NCBI GenBank assembly: GCA_025738555.1
Contig: JAOVFP010000012.1
Span: 1-64,000, forward strand
Direction: 5' to 3'
Length of the DNA: 64,000 nt
Source of the DNA: Cyathus striatus
Taxonomy: Eukaryota > Basidiomycota > Agaricomycetes > Agaricales > Nidulariaceae
Shown here one piece after another: positions 35,244 to 45,265 of the stretch. Under the pieces are notes generated by a model. The model made no database searches. It was given only the letters and a program-made list of their open reading frames with translations, and was not told the DNA's origin. The translations under genes were made by a program, and so were the position numbers. Within the stretch, counting starts at the first letter, position 1, and each line of letters begins with the position of its first letter.

Positions 35244-35607
35244 ATTTGAGCTGGAGGAAGAGAAATGGACAACGATCAAGGAGCTGTGCAAGATCTTGAA
35301 GGTGAGGCTGTCCCATGGAACATTTACTAAGTACTTACTAATCATTTTTGTTCAACTCATTTCAGGTTTTGAAGCATACAACACTCTACTTCTCTCACTC
35401 AGACTCTACCCTTGCTGATGTTATCCCTGTCATGGACCACCATAAGTGTCAGCCATTCTGATACTTTTTTGCCCTGAAAAAAAGATTGCCACAATACTTT
35501 TTCCAGGGCAAAATGATTGTGCTTTTTTGTATGGGGAATATTGAATAACAATCATATGCAATTGTTTGCATATAATGACTGATTAGTGGGCTATATTGAT
35601 ACAACAG

Positions 35608-35817
35608 TGTAGAGGTTGAAGTCCTCTACGGAGACTTATATCACGCGCAACGTCTACCTGACCAGTAAATTGGAGGCTACGAGGGCGTAAAGTAAAAGTC
35701 TGCCCCAATACATTACAAATCGAGGTATTTATAATGTATAAGCTAAATATACATAAACAGTCCGTTACAAAACAACTATCAACTGCACATGATAAATGTA
35801 AAGGTTGCACCCTTACA
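35608..35817 (-). repeat. E3 3' LTR
   Basis: 210 bp, TGTAGAGGTTGAAG...CACCCTTACA on the plus strand, matching 46222-46431 at every position I compared. It is still rich in CpG (for example ATCACGCGCAACG), so it has not been exposed to CpG decay for long. Confidence 0.95.
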
Positions 35818-35830
35818 TACCCCCCCTTGA
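35818..35830 (-). other. E3 polypurine tract
   Basis: Minus strand TCAAGGGGGGGTA directly precedes the 3' LTR, as expected for the plus-strand primer. Confidence 0.75.
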
Positions 35831-35884
35831 GATTGAGTGTACGGTGTTTCGAGTCAAGAAATATCATTTCAAAATACGCATGTT

Positions 35885-37630
35885 TTAGACAGTGCCACAA
35901 GATGGAGGGCGAGTAACCGGGGATAATGCGTGATGCAATGTAGGTGAATGAGAACGCCGATTAACAGTGTGGTTGTCAACTATATCCATTGATGTTGCCA
36001 CTGGATCGTCACTAGTCTCTGGTACGGAAGAGGGAGGATTAGTCCCTAATGTGGAGATGGGAGAGTTAGTCCCAATAGTAGTGGGCGGTTCGGTGAAACC
36101 ACCAGTTTCTAGTGACAATACAATGGTGTTTTCTTGTTGAGATATAGGCACAACCGCAACTGACGAAGGTACGTTCATAATAGTAGAAGTGGGAATAGAT
36201 CGAGAATGAAGGAAGTGGAAGGTAGATGATTCTCCGTGTTGGAACCATCGTCCACGTACTTCGCGTGATTTCTTCCTACATGAGATTAGTCCTAATAATA
36301 CGTGAATGCGCTCGAGATCATTCCGCCTGGGTTGCCACCATCCAGCCCACTCTTGTAGGGCGGGTGGTTCTCCATAACGATCAATCCTCTTCAAACGTTC
36401 GTCATCTATTTCTTCGAAATAAGAACGACGGAGAGAAACGTTGAAATGGTAGTCGATAAAATTGAGACCATAAGGATATGAATGATCTATCCAAGTAACA
36501 GGAATACGATTCTTGATGAGAGTTTTGACCACATCAGCCATGCATATGTTACGAAAGTGAGACGGGTCACATTGGAACCGTTGAAAAGTATATGGCGGTC
36601 CGGCAAGGGGGATAAACTGATGAGTGGTATCTTGCGCTTCCCATCGGTTGATCTCTTCTTGATATAAGTGGGGTGTAGCGACTAGTCGAGTAAATTCCTT
36701 TGTAAACGCACTACGAGACTGTCCATGAGAGGGAGCAAGAATACGGCATAGACCATACCCAAACACGGTACGGCGGCAAACATAGAAGGCTGATGTGATC
36801 ACCACACCAGAATGATAGTTACCACTATCAGGATGGCAGTGGTGAGCAAAATACTGACAGACTAGGTCGACCTGCAGATACTCCTCGTATTTTATCATAG
36901 TCAACCCTGCACCGAAGTTTGGAACGTTAGGATTAGGATTAAAGGCTGCGTGATTTCGTTCGATTTTTGGGATCACAAGAGGACCTTGTACTTCCGATGG
37001 TGGTATCCCATGCTCAAAACCTTCCACCTCTAATATGTATGCCATTGTGTGATCACGACACTCCGGTAAAGTAGACTTGGCTACATTCCAAAATACGCTT
37101 AACAGTTCATGTGCCTGCAGCCGAAGGGATGAATCTTCTTCGTGGTTAGTCGCATAGTTGTACAGTTCATCCACTTGATATGGGTTCATTGGAAAACCAA
37201 ACGGAACTACTTGATACAGCGTGGACGAAGGGGAAAAAACACGTCCTTGACGTATTTCCATGTATGAAGCCTGTTCTGCCGATTGTCCAGCATATGCAAT
37301 ATTTGTCCAATTGGATACATATATCGTGGGTCCATACATTCCGGCTAACATATTGTCCCGACTGGTACGTCCTTTCTTATTCTTGAACATCCCAAATGCA
37401 TCGGGAATTCTACCAGGGCGCTTGGCCCGCTCTAGATACTTTGACATGTTATCTTTCTTGTATTTAAGTAATTCGGCTGTATGACGAGACACAATTGCTT
37501 TGGCAACTCCTTTCATAGCATTGTCCGGAATATCAGGCTTCATTGGCTCATCAAAGTCATAGTCAGACTCGTCATCATCGGGGGGAGGAGTCATGACTTC
37601 CTCTCGAGTCTCAGTATCTGACAATATGGT
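35885..37630 (-). CDS. E3 sixth module, about 580 codons, unknown function
   Basis: Follows the TGA at 37631 in the same frame and ends at the only TAA of the frame (35885). It has an acidic start (DDDESDYDFDEPMKPD), then a dense, globular-looking region rich in aromatic residues (YGPTIYVSNWTNIAYAGQS, VVPFGFPMNPYQVDELYNYA, YSGVVITSAFYVCRR-like text). The C-terminal tail is low-complexity Ser/Thr/Pro. No zinc knuckle, membrane segment or catalytic motif is recognised. It lies downstream of integrase, where envelope or accessory genes occur in other LTR elements, but nothing shows it is an envelope. Intact length in a young copy suggests it is used. Confidence 0.7.
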   Translation of the reverse strand, partial: TILSDTETREEVMTPPPDDDESDYDFDEPMKPDIPDNAMKGVAKAIVSRHTAELLKYKKDNMSKYLERAKRPGRIPDAFGMFKNKKGRTSRDNMLAGMYGPTIYVSNWTNIAYAGQSAEQASYMEIRQGRVFSPSSTLYQVVPFGFPMNPYQVDELYNYATNHEEDSSLRLQAHELLSVFWNVAKSTLPECRDHTMAYILEVEGFEHGIPPSEVQGPLVIPKIERNHAAFNPNPNVPNFGAGLTMIKYEEYLQVDLVCQYFAHHCHPDSGNYHSGVVITSAFYVCRRTVFGYGLCRILAPSHGQSRSAFTKEFTRLVATPHLYQEEINRWEAQDTTHQFIPLAGPPYTFQRFQCDPSHFRNICMADVVKTLIKNRIPVTWIDHSYPYGLNFIDYHFNVSLRRSYFEEIDDERLKRIDRYGEPPALQEWAGWWQPRRNDLERIHVLLGLISCRKKSREVRGRWFQHGESSTFHFLHSRSIPTSTIMNVPSSVAVVPISQQENTIVLSLETGGFTEPPTTIGTNSPISTLGTNPPSSVPETSDDPVATSMDIVDNHTVNRRSHSPTLHHALSPVTRPPSCGTV

Positions 37631-38890
37631 TCATGGAGGGCGTATATATCCAGGAATCTCGAAGTGAACCTGTGTTCCTACTACTTGAGTGGGCGGTATA
37701 GTTGCACCAGGAGGTACAATGGAGACTTCTTCGATTTTCGTTGTTGTATTTATTACCAGTACTGCCTTGCTATGTGTCTCCAGTGTACTGCCAGACTGTA
37801 CTACTGACCCCATTTGTGATGTTCTGTCTATACGTAGAGTCTTTACAGGCCGAGGGTGATCCATAGATGCTTCGACGGATCGCGTGTCCTGGACCCGTTT
37901 ATGATTTTGTGTATCCTCAGAGCGGTTATCTCCTTCCATCGGAGGTGGTCGTTTCAATTTTAACTGGCGTAATTCATCGTTGATTCGTACATTGTGTCCT
38001 CGGACTGAAGACAACTCATTACGAACAAGGTCCAGCTTATCGAGCAACGTGAGGATAGCGTTTATAGTTCCCTCCCCTTCCAGTTCGTCCATTCCTATGA
38101 AAATATCTTCTCGTTCTAATCGTTGAACGATACTTGGATCTTCGTCTCGATTTCTCTGCTGATAATCAGATCTTCGTCCCTTATCCCTATCCATTGCTGA
38201 ATGATGAGGGGCACGGTATCCACGTTGCATTCGTCCTGGAGATGATCGTCGATTGGGCAGAGGCGAGCTCCGACCATACATATTCTGACGATGTTTGTTT
38301 ACCGGAGATGAGGCCCTTTGACTCTGTGACATCGGTCCCCGTTTATTTAGATATGGTGCGCATCCTCCAGATCTCTGACCTTGCCTTATTCCTATCGTCT
38401 TATTATCAGGCATAGGGTATAACCGATCCTCGTCAACTTGCATTCCTGATTCATTGTGAACCGAATCTGTGTCTTGACTATTAAATTGATTCTGCAGGGA
38501 TTGTGTATTTGGTCCCCACTGGTTTTCAAAACTATAACTTGCTTGCATTGGCGGGGTATTCATAGATTCCCCTCCATGTTGCCCAAGAAACTGACTTTGC
38601 TGATGGTGGTGCGATGGTTGGAATGTCGTATTGCGATTCCACCCTCCCCCCCCACCTGAACCCTCCAATGGGTTCATACCAAAATTTGAACGCAAACGAG
38701 AGCCATAGGTCCCGTCGGAAAACCGAATATGTTGATCAAACTGGTCAAAGGACGACATGCAAATGGACTGCAATATGGAAAGCGTAAGAGTAGAGATAAA
38801 ATTGGGGGAAAGAAAAAAATTGCCAATAACACGATGGTTGGCACTACAATTAAAAGTCCGCTGCGCAACAACAACCATCAATAGTGCGAG
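37631..38890 (-). CDS. E3 fifth module, Gln/Ser-rich protein with coiled-coil-like segment
   Basis: Lies between TGA 38891 and TGA 37631 in the common frame; the first clear ATG is at 38758 (MSSFDQFDQHIRFSDG). The N-terminal half is rich in Gly, Gln, Asn and Arg (GGGGGWNRN). A heptad-like helix follows (ILTLLDKLDLVRNELSSV), then a Thr/Val-rich tail. Likely structural or nucleic-acid binding, but that is inference only. No known domain. Confidence 0.6.
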   Translation of the reverse strand, partial: LALLMVVVAQRTFNCSANHRVIGNFFLSPNFISTLTLSILQSICMSSFDQFDQHIRFSDGTYGSRLRSNFGMNPLEGSGGGGGWNRNTTFQPSHHHQQSQFLGQHGGESMNTPPMQASYSFENQWGPNTQSLQNQFNSQDTDSVHNESGMQVDEDRLYPMPDNKTIGIRQGQRSGGCAPYLNKRGPMSQSQRASSPVNKHRQNMYGRSSPLPNRRSSPGRMQRGYRAPHHSAMDRDKGRRSDYQQRNRDEDPSIVQRLEREDIFIGMDELEGEGTINAILTLLDKLDLVRNELSSVRGHNVRINDELRQLKLKRPPPMEGDNRSEDTQNHKRVQDTRSVEASMDHPRPVKTLRIDRTSQMGSVVQSGSTLETHSKAVLVINTTTKIEEVSIVPPGATIPPTQVVGTQVHFEIPGYIRPP

Positions 38891-38926
38891 TCATTCAGAA
38901 GTCTTCTTCTTAGGTAATTGGTTACA

Positions 38927-41900
38927 TCAATGAACCCCACGAAGTTCGAGATACCGGTCCAAGGCTTCTAAATTTTTACATTCAGAATGAGGCTCCCACG
39001 TTGTGTCTCCAAGACTCCATCGTACGTGGTATTCCAATGACTTATTATTTATCCATCGATGACCAACTATCTCATCAACAAACCATTCCTGGTCATTACC
39101 AGTGCCAAAATCATATGGTTCCGGTTGACTTTGTCCTGGAAAGAGAGCATCACTCGATGCATAATATGGACGCAATAGTTTGACGTGGAATGTGGGGTGA
39201 ATTCTTCGCTTCATTAATGCTGGCGGTAATTCAAGGGTGTAAGAAGATGTTTCGGGGGTTGCTGCCAAAACCTTATATGGACCGATAAACTTTGGGCATA
39301 ACTTCCGTGCACGGCCTTTTGGGAGATTGAGATGCTCCGTAGAGAGATATACTAGTGAACCTTCAATGATATCCAGTTCATTACTCTGTCTATTATTAGC
39401 ATAATATGTCTGGAATACCCTTTTTTCAATAATAGCATCATGTGCTTCTGCCAGATTCAATAAAGCTTGCTCCGCGAATGATTTGATGCCATTAGGAATA
39501 ACTTCGTCACTACGAATTTCTTTAATCATAGATGGCATGTATCCAGAATTCAATTCAAACGGAGCATAACCAGTAGTACTTGAAACGCTAGAATTGATTG
39601 CAAATTCTGCTAGATCAATTTTTTCTAGCCAATCTTGTTGATCTGGGCGAACCATTGTACGAAAAATTTGTCCTGCACTTCTATTCATTCGTTCTGTTTG
39701 ACCATCTGTTTCTGGATGAAATGATGTAGACATGAGCAATTTAGCCCCCATAATGCGATGTAGTTCACGCCACCATTTCGACGTGAACTTAGTATCCCTA
39801 TCACTTACAATGGTACTCGGAAGTCCATGTAATCGAACAATTTCACATTTATAGATCCATGATAAATCACTGGCAGTATTTTTGGTGTTCACCGGAATAA
39901 AATGGACCATACTGGTCATTCGACACAGAATTACCCACAAATAATTGTATCCTTTCGTTTCAGGGAATGGACCAACAAAATCCATACCTATTGAATCCCA
40001 AGGTTTGATAGGTATGGGTAATGAATGAAGTTTGCCAGAAGGTTTCTTATTCGATCCTTTTGCTTGTTGGCAAGGTGCACATGTTCGGCAGAATTCATGT
40101 GTATCTTTAGTGATTTGTGGCCACCAATACCAACGTCGGATATATTCTGCAGTCCTCTGGTCATTGAAGTGACCAACAATAAGGTGTGCTTGTTCTAGAA
40201 TAGTGGTAATGGTGGGTCGATGACGCGGTATACATATTACTTCATTTCCAATTATGTTGGTGAAATAGATAATATTATTATGAATAGGAAATCGTGGATA
40301 CTCTTGAGGATTATTTTGTATAATAGAGAATAGTTTATCATTCTTGTATTCATTCTTAATGGTATATAAAAATTCATCATCCTCCACAGTTTGAGGTGCA
40401 GGAAGTGAATTCTTGCTGAAGATGTGATCTCCCAATGTTAAATCATTGACAGGTGATTGATCAAGGGCTGGCACAGAAACCTGTTGCACTGCATTTGGAG
40501 CTACATGTTCAATCCTACTAGCTTCATTCATTTCTTGCGCTTCAAGGTCACGAAGTTCATGTTTCTCCTGTAGTCGTTTACTATGCCGCACCTCAATAGC
40601 TCGTAAAAATTCAATATCCAGCTTGTGATGATGTAATTCATGATACCGTGCAATAGGCAAATCTTCACCTGTGGGGTCTACTCGCATGTCAGCCCGCACA
40701 TATTCACTAGGATCATAGACATCTTCAATAGTATCATTTTCATAGTATCTCGAAAGACAATCTGCAACTTTATTATATTCGCCTTTAATATATGTAATAT
40801 CAAAGTCAAATCGAGACATGTAATCCATCCAACGACGTTGTCGATTGGATAAGTTCCCTTGTGTTTTAAAAAATTCCAATGCTTTATGATCAGTAATAAC
40901 ATGGATCTTATATCCAATCAATTTATCTTCCCATTTCAACAGGGCTTCCAGAATTGCCAAGGTTTCCAATTCATATACTGCATAATTCTGCTGAGCTGGT
41001 GTAAACTTTTTGGACATAAAGCCTGCAGGTCGGCATTTATTCCAATTAGATCCCTGGCCATACATTGCACCTATTCCTGTTTTAGATGCATCACAAATGA
41101 CCCAAATGGGTTCATTGTTACGGACGTCTATTGGTTGTAAAATGGGGGTTTTACAACATACATGTTTAACCATATCAAAACATCTTTGATGTATAGGACG
41201 CCATAAAAACGGTGAACCATTTTGTGTCATAGCCAGTAAAGGACTTGTATATGTTGAAATGTTTGGTAAAAAATTTGCCACATAATTTACCAGACCAACA
41301 AATCGTTGGATGTCGGTATATGAACGGGGAATTCTCCATTCTCTGATACGAGCTAGTTTATCCATATCAGGGTGAATGCCATCACTATCAATGATATGCC
41401 CAAGACATTCCATTCGTTCTGCATACAGTTCACATTTCGACCATTTAACATATAGTTTATTTTTTCGAAGACGATCAAATACAATTTGTAATGCCTTTTC
41501 GTGTTCGTCTATAGTATCAGAGTACACAAATATATCGTCAATGTAGTCATGAAGAAGACGACCAATAACATCACGAAATATTGCAGTCATTAATCGTTGA
41601 AACGTAGCAGGAGCATTACAGTCTCCTTGTTGCATTATGTGACTCAAGTACGTTCCACAAATAGTTGCAAAAGCTGTTTTTAATACATCTTCTAGACGTA
41701 CCCGAACTTGTTCATATGCATCAGAGAGGTCAATCTTTGATCTATAATGTGCTCGGGCCACATCTTCCCGAATTACATCCTGATCTGGGAGGGGAGTAAC
41801 GTCTTTAATAGTATTATCATTTCGTTGACGAGCATCAATGACAGTTCGCAAATGTTTGTCTTTCTTTTGTAGACACAGCAATGGAGCCGCTTGAGTCACT

Positions 41901-42304
41901 GATTTAGCTTCCCACCATCCAGCGTTCTCATAACGATTTAATTTTTCATAAAATTCTTCACGTAAGGCATTGGGACATCTTGGTAGACGATATTTGTACT
42001 GTTTATCATCATCTATGAGATGAATTTCATGATTTACTTCACGGAAAGGAGGCAATTGATCCGGTACTCCTTGCATTAAATCTTGATAATTATCATGCCA
42101 TTGTTGGCGTAGTCTTGGTATATCATTATCAGTATATTGCATTTTTTGCTTTCCCTTATCAATATGGGGTTTATTTACTGTAGATTGTAGTGGTTTATCA
42201 TATTGTTGTCGAAGTTCGAGGATGGATTGTTCAAAATCATGCATGGTATCAATACTAAATCGACGAATTGATTCCTCTACAGAAATAGTAGAAATGAAGT
42301 CTTC
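38927..42304 (-). CDS. E3 reverse transcriptase, RNase H, integrase and chromodomain-like tail
   Basis: Over 1,100 uninterrupted codons; ATG at 42244. The RT has LCLQKKDKHLRTVIDARQRN, KIDLSDAYEQVRVR and the catalytic YIDD (near 41,535). RNase H has WVICDASKTGIGAMYG, ELETLAILEALLKW and VITDHKALEFF. The integrase has an HHCC finger (HLIVGHF...CRTCAPC), GMDFVGPFPE, IVSDRDTKFTSKWW and DGQTERMNRSAGQ. The tail FVDEIVGHRW...EYHVRW...TTWEPHSECKN is chromodomain-like. All catalytic motifs are intact. It is preceded by TGA 42305 and followed by TGA 38927, both in frame with their neighbours. Confidence 0.95.
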   Translation of the reverse strand, partial: EDFISTISVEESIRRFSIDTMHDFEQSILELRQQYDKPLQSTVNKPHIDKGKQKMQYTDNDIPRLRQQWHDNYQDLMQGVPDQLPPFREVNHEIHLIDDDKQYKYRLPRCPNALREEFYEKLNRYENAGWWEAKSVTQAAPLLCLQKKDKHLRTVIDARQRNDNTIKDVTPLPDQDVIREDVARAHYRSKIDLSDAYEQVRVRLEDVLKTAFATICGTYLSHIMQQGDCNAPATFQRLMTAIFRDVIGRLLHDYIDDIFVYSDTIDEHEKALQIVFDRLRKNKLYVKWSKCELYAERMECLGHIIDSDGIHPDMDKLARIREWRIPRSYTDIQRFVGLVNYVANFLPNISTYTSPLLAMTQNGSPFLWRPIHQRCFDMVKHVCCKTPILQPIDVRNNEPIWVICDASKTGIGAMYGQGSNWNKCRPAGFMSKKFTPAQQNYAVYELETLAILEALLKWEDKLIGYKIHVITDHKALEFFKTQGNLSNRQRRWMDYMSRFDFDITYIKGEYNKVADCLSRYYENDTIEDVYDPSEYVRADMRVDPTGEDLPIARYHELHHHKLDIEFLRAIEVRHSKRLQEKHELRDLEAQEMNEASRIEHVAPNAVQQVSVPALDQSPVNDLTLGDHIFSKNSLPAPQTVEDDEFLYTIKNEYKNDKLFSIIQNNPQEYPRFPIHNNIIYFTNIIGNEVICIPRHRPTITTILEQAHLIVGHFNDQRTAEYIRRWYWWPQITKDTHEFCRTCAPCQQAKGSNKKPSGKLHSLPIPIKPWDSIGMDFVGPFPETKGYNYLWVILCRMTSMVHFIPVNTKNTASDLSWIYKCEIVRLHGLPSTIVSDRDTKFTSKWWRELHRIMGAKLLMSTSFHPETDGQTERMNRSAGQIFRTMVRPDQQDWLEKIDLAEFAINSSVSSTTGYAPFELNSGYMPSMIKEIRSDEVIPNGIKSFAEQALLNLAEAHDAIIEKRVFQTYYANNRQSNELDIIEGSLVYLSTEHLNLPKGRARKLCPKFIGPYKVLAATPETSSYTLELPPALMKRRIHPTFHVKLLRPYYASSDALFPGQSQPEPYDFGTGNDQEWFVDEIVGHRWINNKSLEYHVRWSLGDTTWEPHSECKNLEALDRYLELRGVH

Positions 42305-42853
42305 TCAAGTAGATACATCTTCAGGATTTGGTGTCTTTATGAAAGGATTATCTTCAGGTAATTTTCTACATACCTGATCTGCAAGATCGGTAATCATCTT
42401 ATTCCATTCATCAGTCATTCGGGCATTACATAACCAATCAGGATGAACCTGAGGAGTTGGTGTATCCCATTTGGTATAGTGTTGTTCTGGTTTGCTAGAA
42501 ACTGGCTCCTCATCAGTGACTAGGTCCTCTACTCGAACTTTTGACGATGTAGGTTGACAATAATATGATGGTGGTTCAACATAAGTGGATCGAATATTGG
42601 AATCATGTGATTCCCTTGAATTGCCTGATTCAGTAGGCGAGATACTAGTGGACTGCTTTAATGGTTCTTTAGATGGAATGTCATCATGTCTAGGCGTCAA
42701 AGGTGAGGATTTAATGGGTGTTGATGATTCTGCAAATTCTTTGTTGGTTAATAAGAGAGAGGGATGGTTTAAGGGTAATGGATTTGTTGGTTTTACACCT
42801 TCATTATCAGGTTCTTCTTCGATGGAGGGTTTTGGAAGTCCTCCGGCCACAAG
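42305..42853 (-). CDS. E3 linker module between Gag-protease and RT
   Basis: About 182 codons between TGA 42854 and TGA 42305, in the same frame as both neighbours. Pro/Ser/Thr/Glu-rich (KPSIEEEPDNEG, STPIKSSPLTPRHDD), ending in a short helical-looking part (MTDEWNKMITDLADQVCRKL). No domain recognised. It could be a spacer of a read-through polyprotein. Confidence 0.6.
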   Translation of the reverse strand, partial: LVAGGLPKPSIEEEPDNEGVKPTNPLPLNHPSLLLTNKEFAESSTPIKSSPLTPRHDDIPSKEPLKQSTSISPTESGNSRESHDSNIRSTYVEPPSYYCQPTSSKVRVEDLVTDEEPVSSKPEQHYTKWDTPTPQVHPDWLCNARMTDEWNKMITDLADQVCRKLPEDNPFIKTPNPEDVST

Positions 42854-45163
42854 TCATTTTTCTTTTCTCTCTTGAGTACGATATCGCCTAAGACGACCAT
42901 CTGTTGTTCCAAGATCTACGCGTTCCGCTGGAAAAGGAACGCCATTTACAATAACAAGATTATGTTCAAAATCCAAATGAACCTTATTTGCGCGCATAGT
43001 AGGTGCACCAACAATAAGGTCGTAATGGTCGAAATTTGCTACATCAGCATAGACAGGTTTATGACAGCCTGGTAACCCTAGACCAATGTACGTTCCATAT
43101 TTAACAGTTGACCGACTGCCCACTGTTCCTAGTTGGAGGGTGTATTCACGAGATAACCGACTAACTGGAATTTTTGCTACTTCAGCAAAGGCAGGTGTAA
43201 TACCAGTAGTAGTACTCCCCGAATCCCACAATGTCCAGGCACGAATATCCCCAACCTTAACTAGGGTGGCTAAACATGCTTTTTCTTCATCAGATAGTTT
43301 AGGTCGATCAATAATCTTCTTAGTATTTTTTAAAGTGACTTTATAAGTCGTTATTGGGGTAGATCCTGATGACGCTTGCTTTGGAGATGATTCTACTATT
43401 GTGGATGCACTAACCATAACAACTTCGTTATCTGTTTCAGTAGGTTGGTCTGTTTGCTGACATTCAACATTGACAATAATTTCATCATCATTATCAGATG
43501 GTAATTCATATATTACAGACATGGCACGTAGTGAATCCATACATCCATAATCAGATCCAGTATCATTTTCACGCTCAAGTTCCATCTCTATATTGCTCTG
43601 ATCATCGTCATTTACAGCCTGGTCATCTTCATTGTCATTAGCCTCATCTTGAGGATTTTCCTCTACTGAATGAGCTGCCTGAAGTTGTTCTCGACGAGGT
43701 CTAGTGCAATTCTTGGAATAATGTCCAGATTTACCGCAATTATAACACACATTAGGTTTAGAGGAAGTGTTAGCTGGTTTAGCATCTTTGCTATCTTGCT
43801 TCGGAGATGATTGTGGCTTATTCGCCGAGAATGTAACTTTATGGGATTGAGTAGTACCAGTATTGACTGGTTTAGTTCCCGATGGTTGAGGATCAACTGA
43901 TGATTTGGTGTACTCAGGTATGGGAGGTAATGGTCTAGAACCGAACGGTCTTAACCCAGAAGACTTAGGTAATACACCTGATGAACGAGTTGCCACTCTC
44001 ACTTGCGAAGGATGAGGTGTACGTGAGGACCCTACTGTGATTGGCCGAATGAACGTATTCAAGAATCGTTCTGTAGTATCATAATTTCGATTACCATTCT
44101 CAAGTGCTAAACCAACCATAAGGAATTCTTTAGAACTGTTTATAGACGGTGACAGTCCGAAATCCTTAAGCAAACGTCTTCTCCATTCGAATGGCATAGC
44201 ATTCAAAAAGACATGAGTAAATGAGACTTCGTCCAAGGGGATAGGCATACTACGTGCTTGTTCAGCTAAAGAATCGTGTAATCCTTGGAGTCCTTGGCCA
44301 GGATCATACTTCACCATGTGAAGAGATTCACGAGCTTCCCCAGTCATATTTTCATGAACAAATCGGTCATATATACCAGTTATCACGTCATCAAAGGTCC
44401 ATTCCTGTCGTTCACTAAATGGATTTATCACATGGTTACGGTACCATTGTAGTGCTGGTCCATCTAAGAATTCACGCAGGTTGAATATCCGTTCTTGATC
44501 TCGGTCTTGACCTCCTAACTGTGAAGCACTAAAATGTGCGCATAAATCCCAGAGCCACCGTTCAAGGTGAAAGAATAGTGATTTTTCACCAGTAAATTTG
44601 GTAATGCTTTTTCCATCGAGACGAGGTGCATGACATCCTTCAGGAATATTAATTCGTACAGTTAGATACTTTCGCATGGCCATGCGCAAACGGTCATGAA
44701 CAATGTGTTTACGGTATTCTTGGGCTTCAATTACACCAGGTCGTTGAATTGGAAATGGTGTCCATGGAGGAATGGTATTAGATTCAGGTTGATTAGGGGG
44801 ATTATTACCCATATTATAGTAAGGTTGAAACATCCCAGGACCCATTGACATAGCCGGTCCATATGCATTAATAGGGTTATTTACTAAAGGTGTAGATCCG
44901 TGCACGTTATTGAATCCGTTCCATGGACCAGTTTGTTGAACTAGTGGTGCAGTTATTGGCGCCTCTGTAGATGTTTTTCGAACACGTCGTGGTGATTGAT
45001 ACCCCTTATTATCACTAACAAGTGTTTCCTTCTTGATTTGGGGTGGTTCGGAATTATCAGTCTTAACTGAAGTATTATTGGTATTATTTATTTGATGGCG
45101 TAAGTCTAATGGAATACGTTCAAACGGATCAAGGTCAACGGGATGGCCTTCATCAAAATTGAT
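42854..45163 (-). CDS. E3 Gag and aspartic protease
   Basis: 769 open codons from the TGA at 45164 to the TGA at 42854. Capsid-like region: FTGEKSLFFHLERWLWDLCA, FLDGPALQWYRNHV, GLQGLHDSLAEQARSMPIPL. CCHC zinc knuckle near 43,690-43,740 (CYNCGKSGHYSKNC). An acidic stretch follows, then the protease with catalytic LWDSGST (near 43,220) and the flap/core text YDLIVGAPTMRANKVHLDFE. The stop context is GAAAAATGACTTGTG (minus strand). The next module starts in the same frame. Confidence 0.92.
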   Translation of the reverse strand: MNFDEGHPVDLDPFERIPLDLRHQINNTNNTSVKTDNSEPPQIKKETLVSDNKGYQSPRRVRKTSTEAPITAPLVQQTGPWNGFNNVHGSTPLVNNPINAYGPAMSMGPGMFQPYYNMGNNPPNQPESNTIPPWTPFPIQRPGVIEAQEYRKHIVHDRLRMAMRKYLTVRINIPEGCHAPRLDGKSITKFTGEKSLFFHLERWLWDLCAHFSASQLGGQDRDQERIFNLREFLDGPALQWYRNHVINPFSERQEWTFDDVITGIYDRFVHENMTGEARESLHMVKYDPGQGLQGLHDSLAEQARSMPIPLDEVSFTHVFLNAMPFEWRRRLLKDFGLSPSINSSKEFLMVGLALENGNRNYDTTERFLNTFIRPITVGSSRTPHPSQVRVATRSSGVLPKSSGLRPFGSRPLPPIPEYTKSSVDPQPSGTKPVNTGTTQSHKVTFSANKPQSSPKQDSKDAKPANTSSKPNVCYNCGKSGHYSKNCTRPRREQLQAAHSVEENPQDEANDNEDDQAVNDDDQSNIEMELERENDTGSDYGCMDSLRAMSVIYELPSDNDDEIIVNVECQQTDQPTETDNEVVMVSASTIVESSPKQASSGSTPITTYKVTLKNTKKIIDRPKLSDEEKACLATLVKVGDIRAWTLWDSGSTTTGITPAFAEVAKIPVSRLSREYTLQLGTVGSRSTVKYGTYIGLGLPGCHKPVYADVANFDHYDLIVGAPTMRANKVHLDFEHNLVIVNGVPFPAERVDLGTTDGRLRRYRTQERKEK

Positions 45164-45265
45164 TCATTGGTCTTCAATAACAGAACCACCAGTGGCAGTA
45201 ATTTCTTCCATACGAAGACGTTGTAATACCACTCGTTCATCAAAGTTAGTACGACGTGGAATGCG

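Larger units (their letters stand above)
23763..35435 (+). pseudogene. hAT transposase, broken into pieces
   Basis: The N-terminal part (about 23,760-24,520) is a Lys/acidic-rich leader with repeated LPFG/LFG motifs each followed by TGA. A BED-type zinc finger follows near 24,590-24,720 (KCFLKSC...NLHRHMKKC). The catalytic part contains HFTTDAWTAPNHQPF (near 25,180) and, after the solo LTR, ITCDNASNND (near 26,200). Both are hallmark acidic motifs of hAT transposases. A further piece gives RLIPCDVRTRWNSTYDML (near 26,750). After the nested insertions it resumes at 35,244 with LEEEKWTTIKELCKILK, an intron, then LKHTTLYFSHSDSTLADVIP to about 35,435. The C-terminal hAT dimerisation region is absent. 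Further TGA codons interrupt it near 24,641 and 26,236. Confidence 0.8.
14747..35439 (+). mobile_element. hAT DNA transposon, heavily interrupted, right end not found
   Basis: The proposed left terminus TAGGGAAATGCATGGGTC (14747) resembles the terminus of the hAT MITE at 52465 (TAGGCAATGTCACAGG); both are followed by CCCATG/GTGGGT-rich DNA. The transposase remains run from about 23,760 to 35,439 in pieces. Four insertions lie inside: E1 (14941-23675), a solo LTR (25364-26129), an inverted solo LTR (26873-26991 plus 34603-35243) and, within the latter, E2 (26992-34602). Coding text stops abruptly where inverted-repeat element A begins, and no hAT right end is visible, so that end was lost or lies elsewhere. 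Confidence 0.65.
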
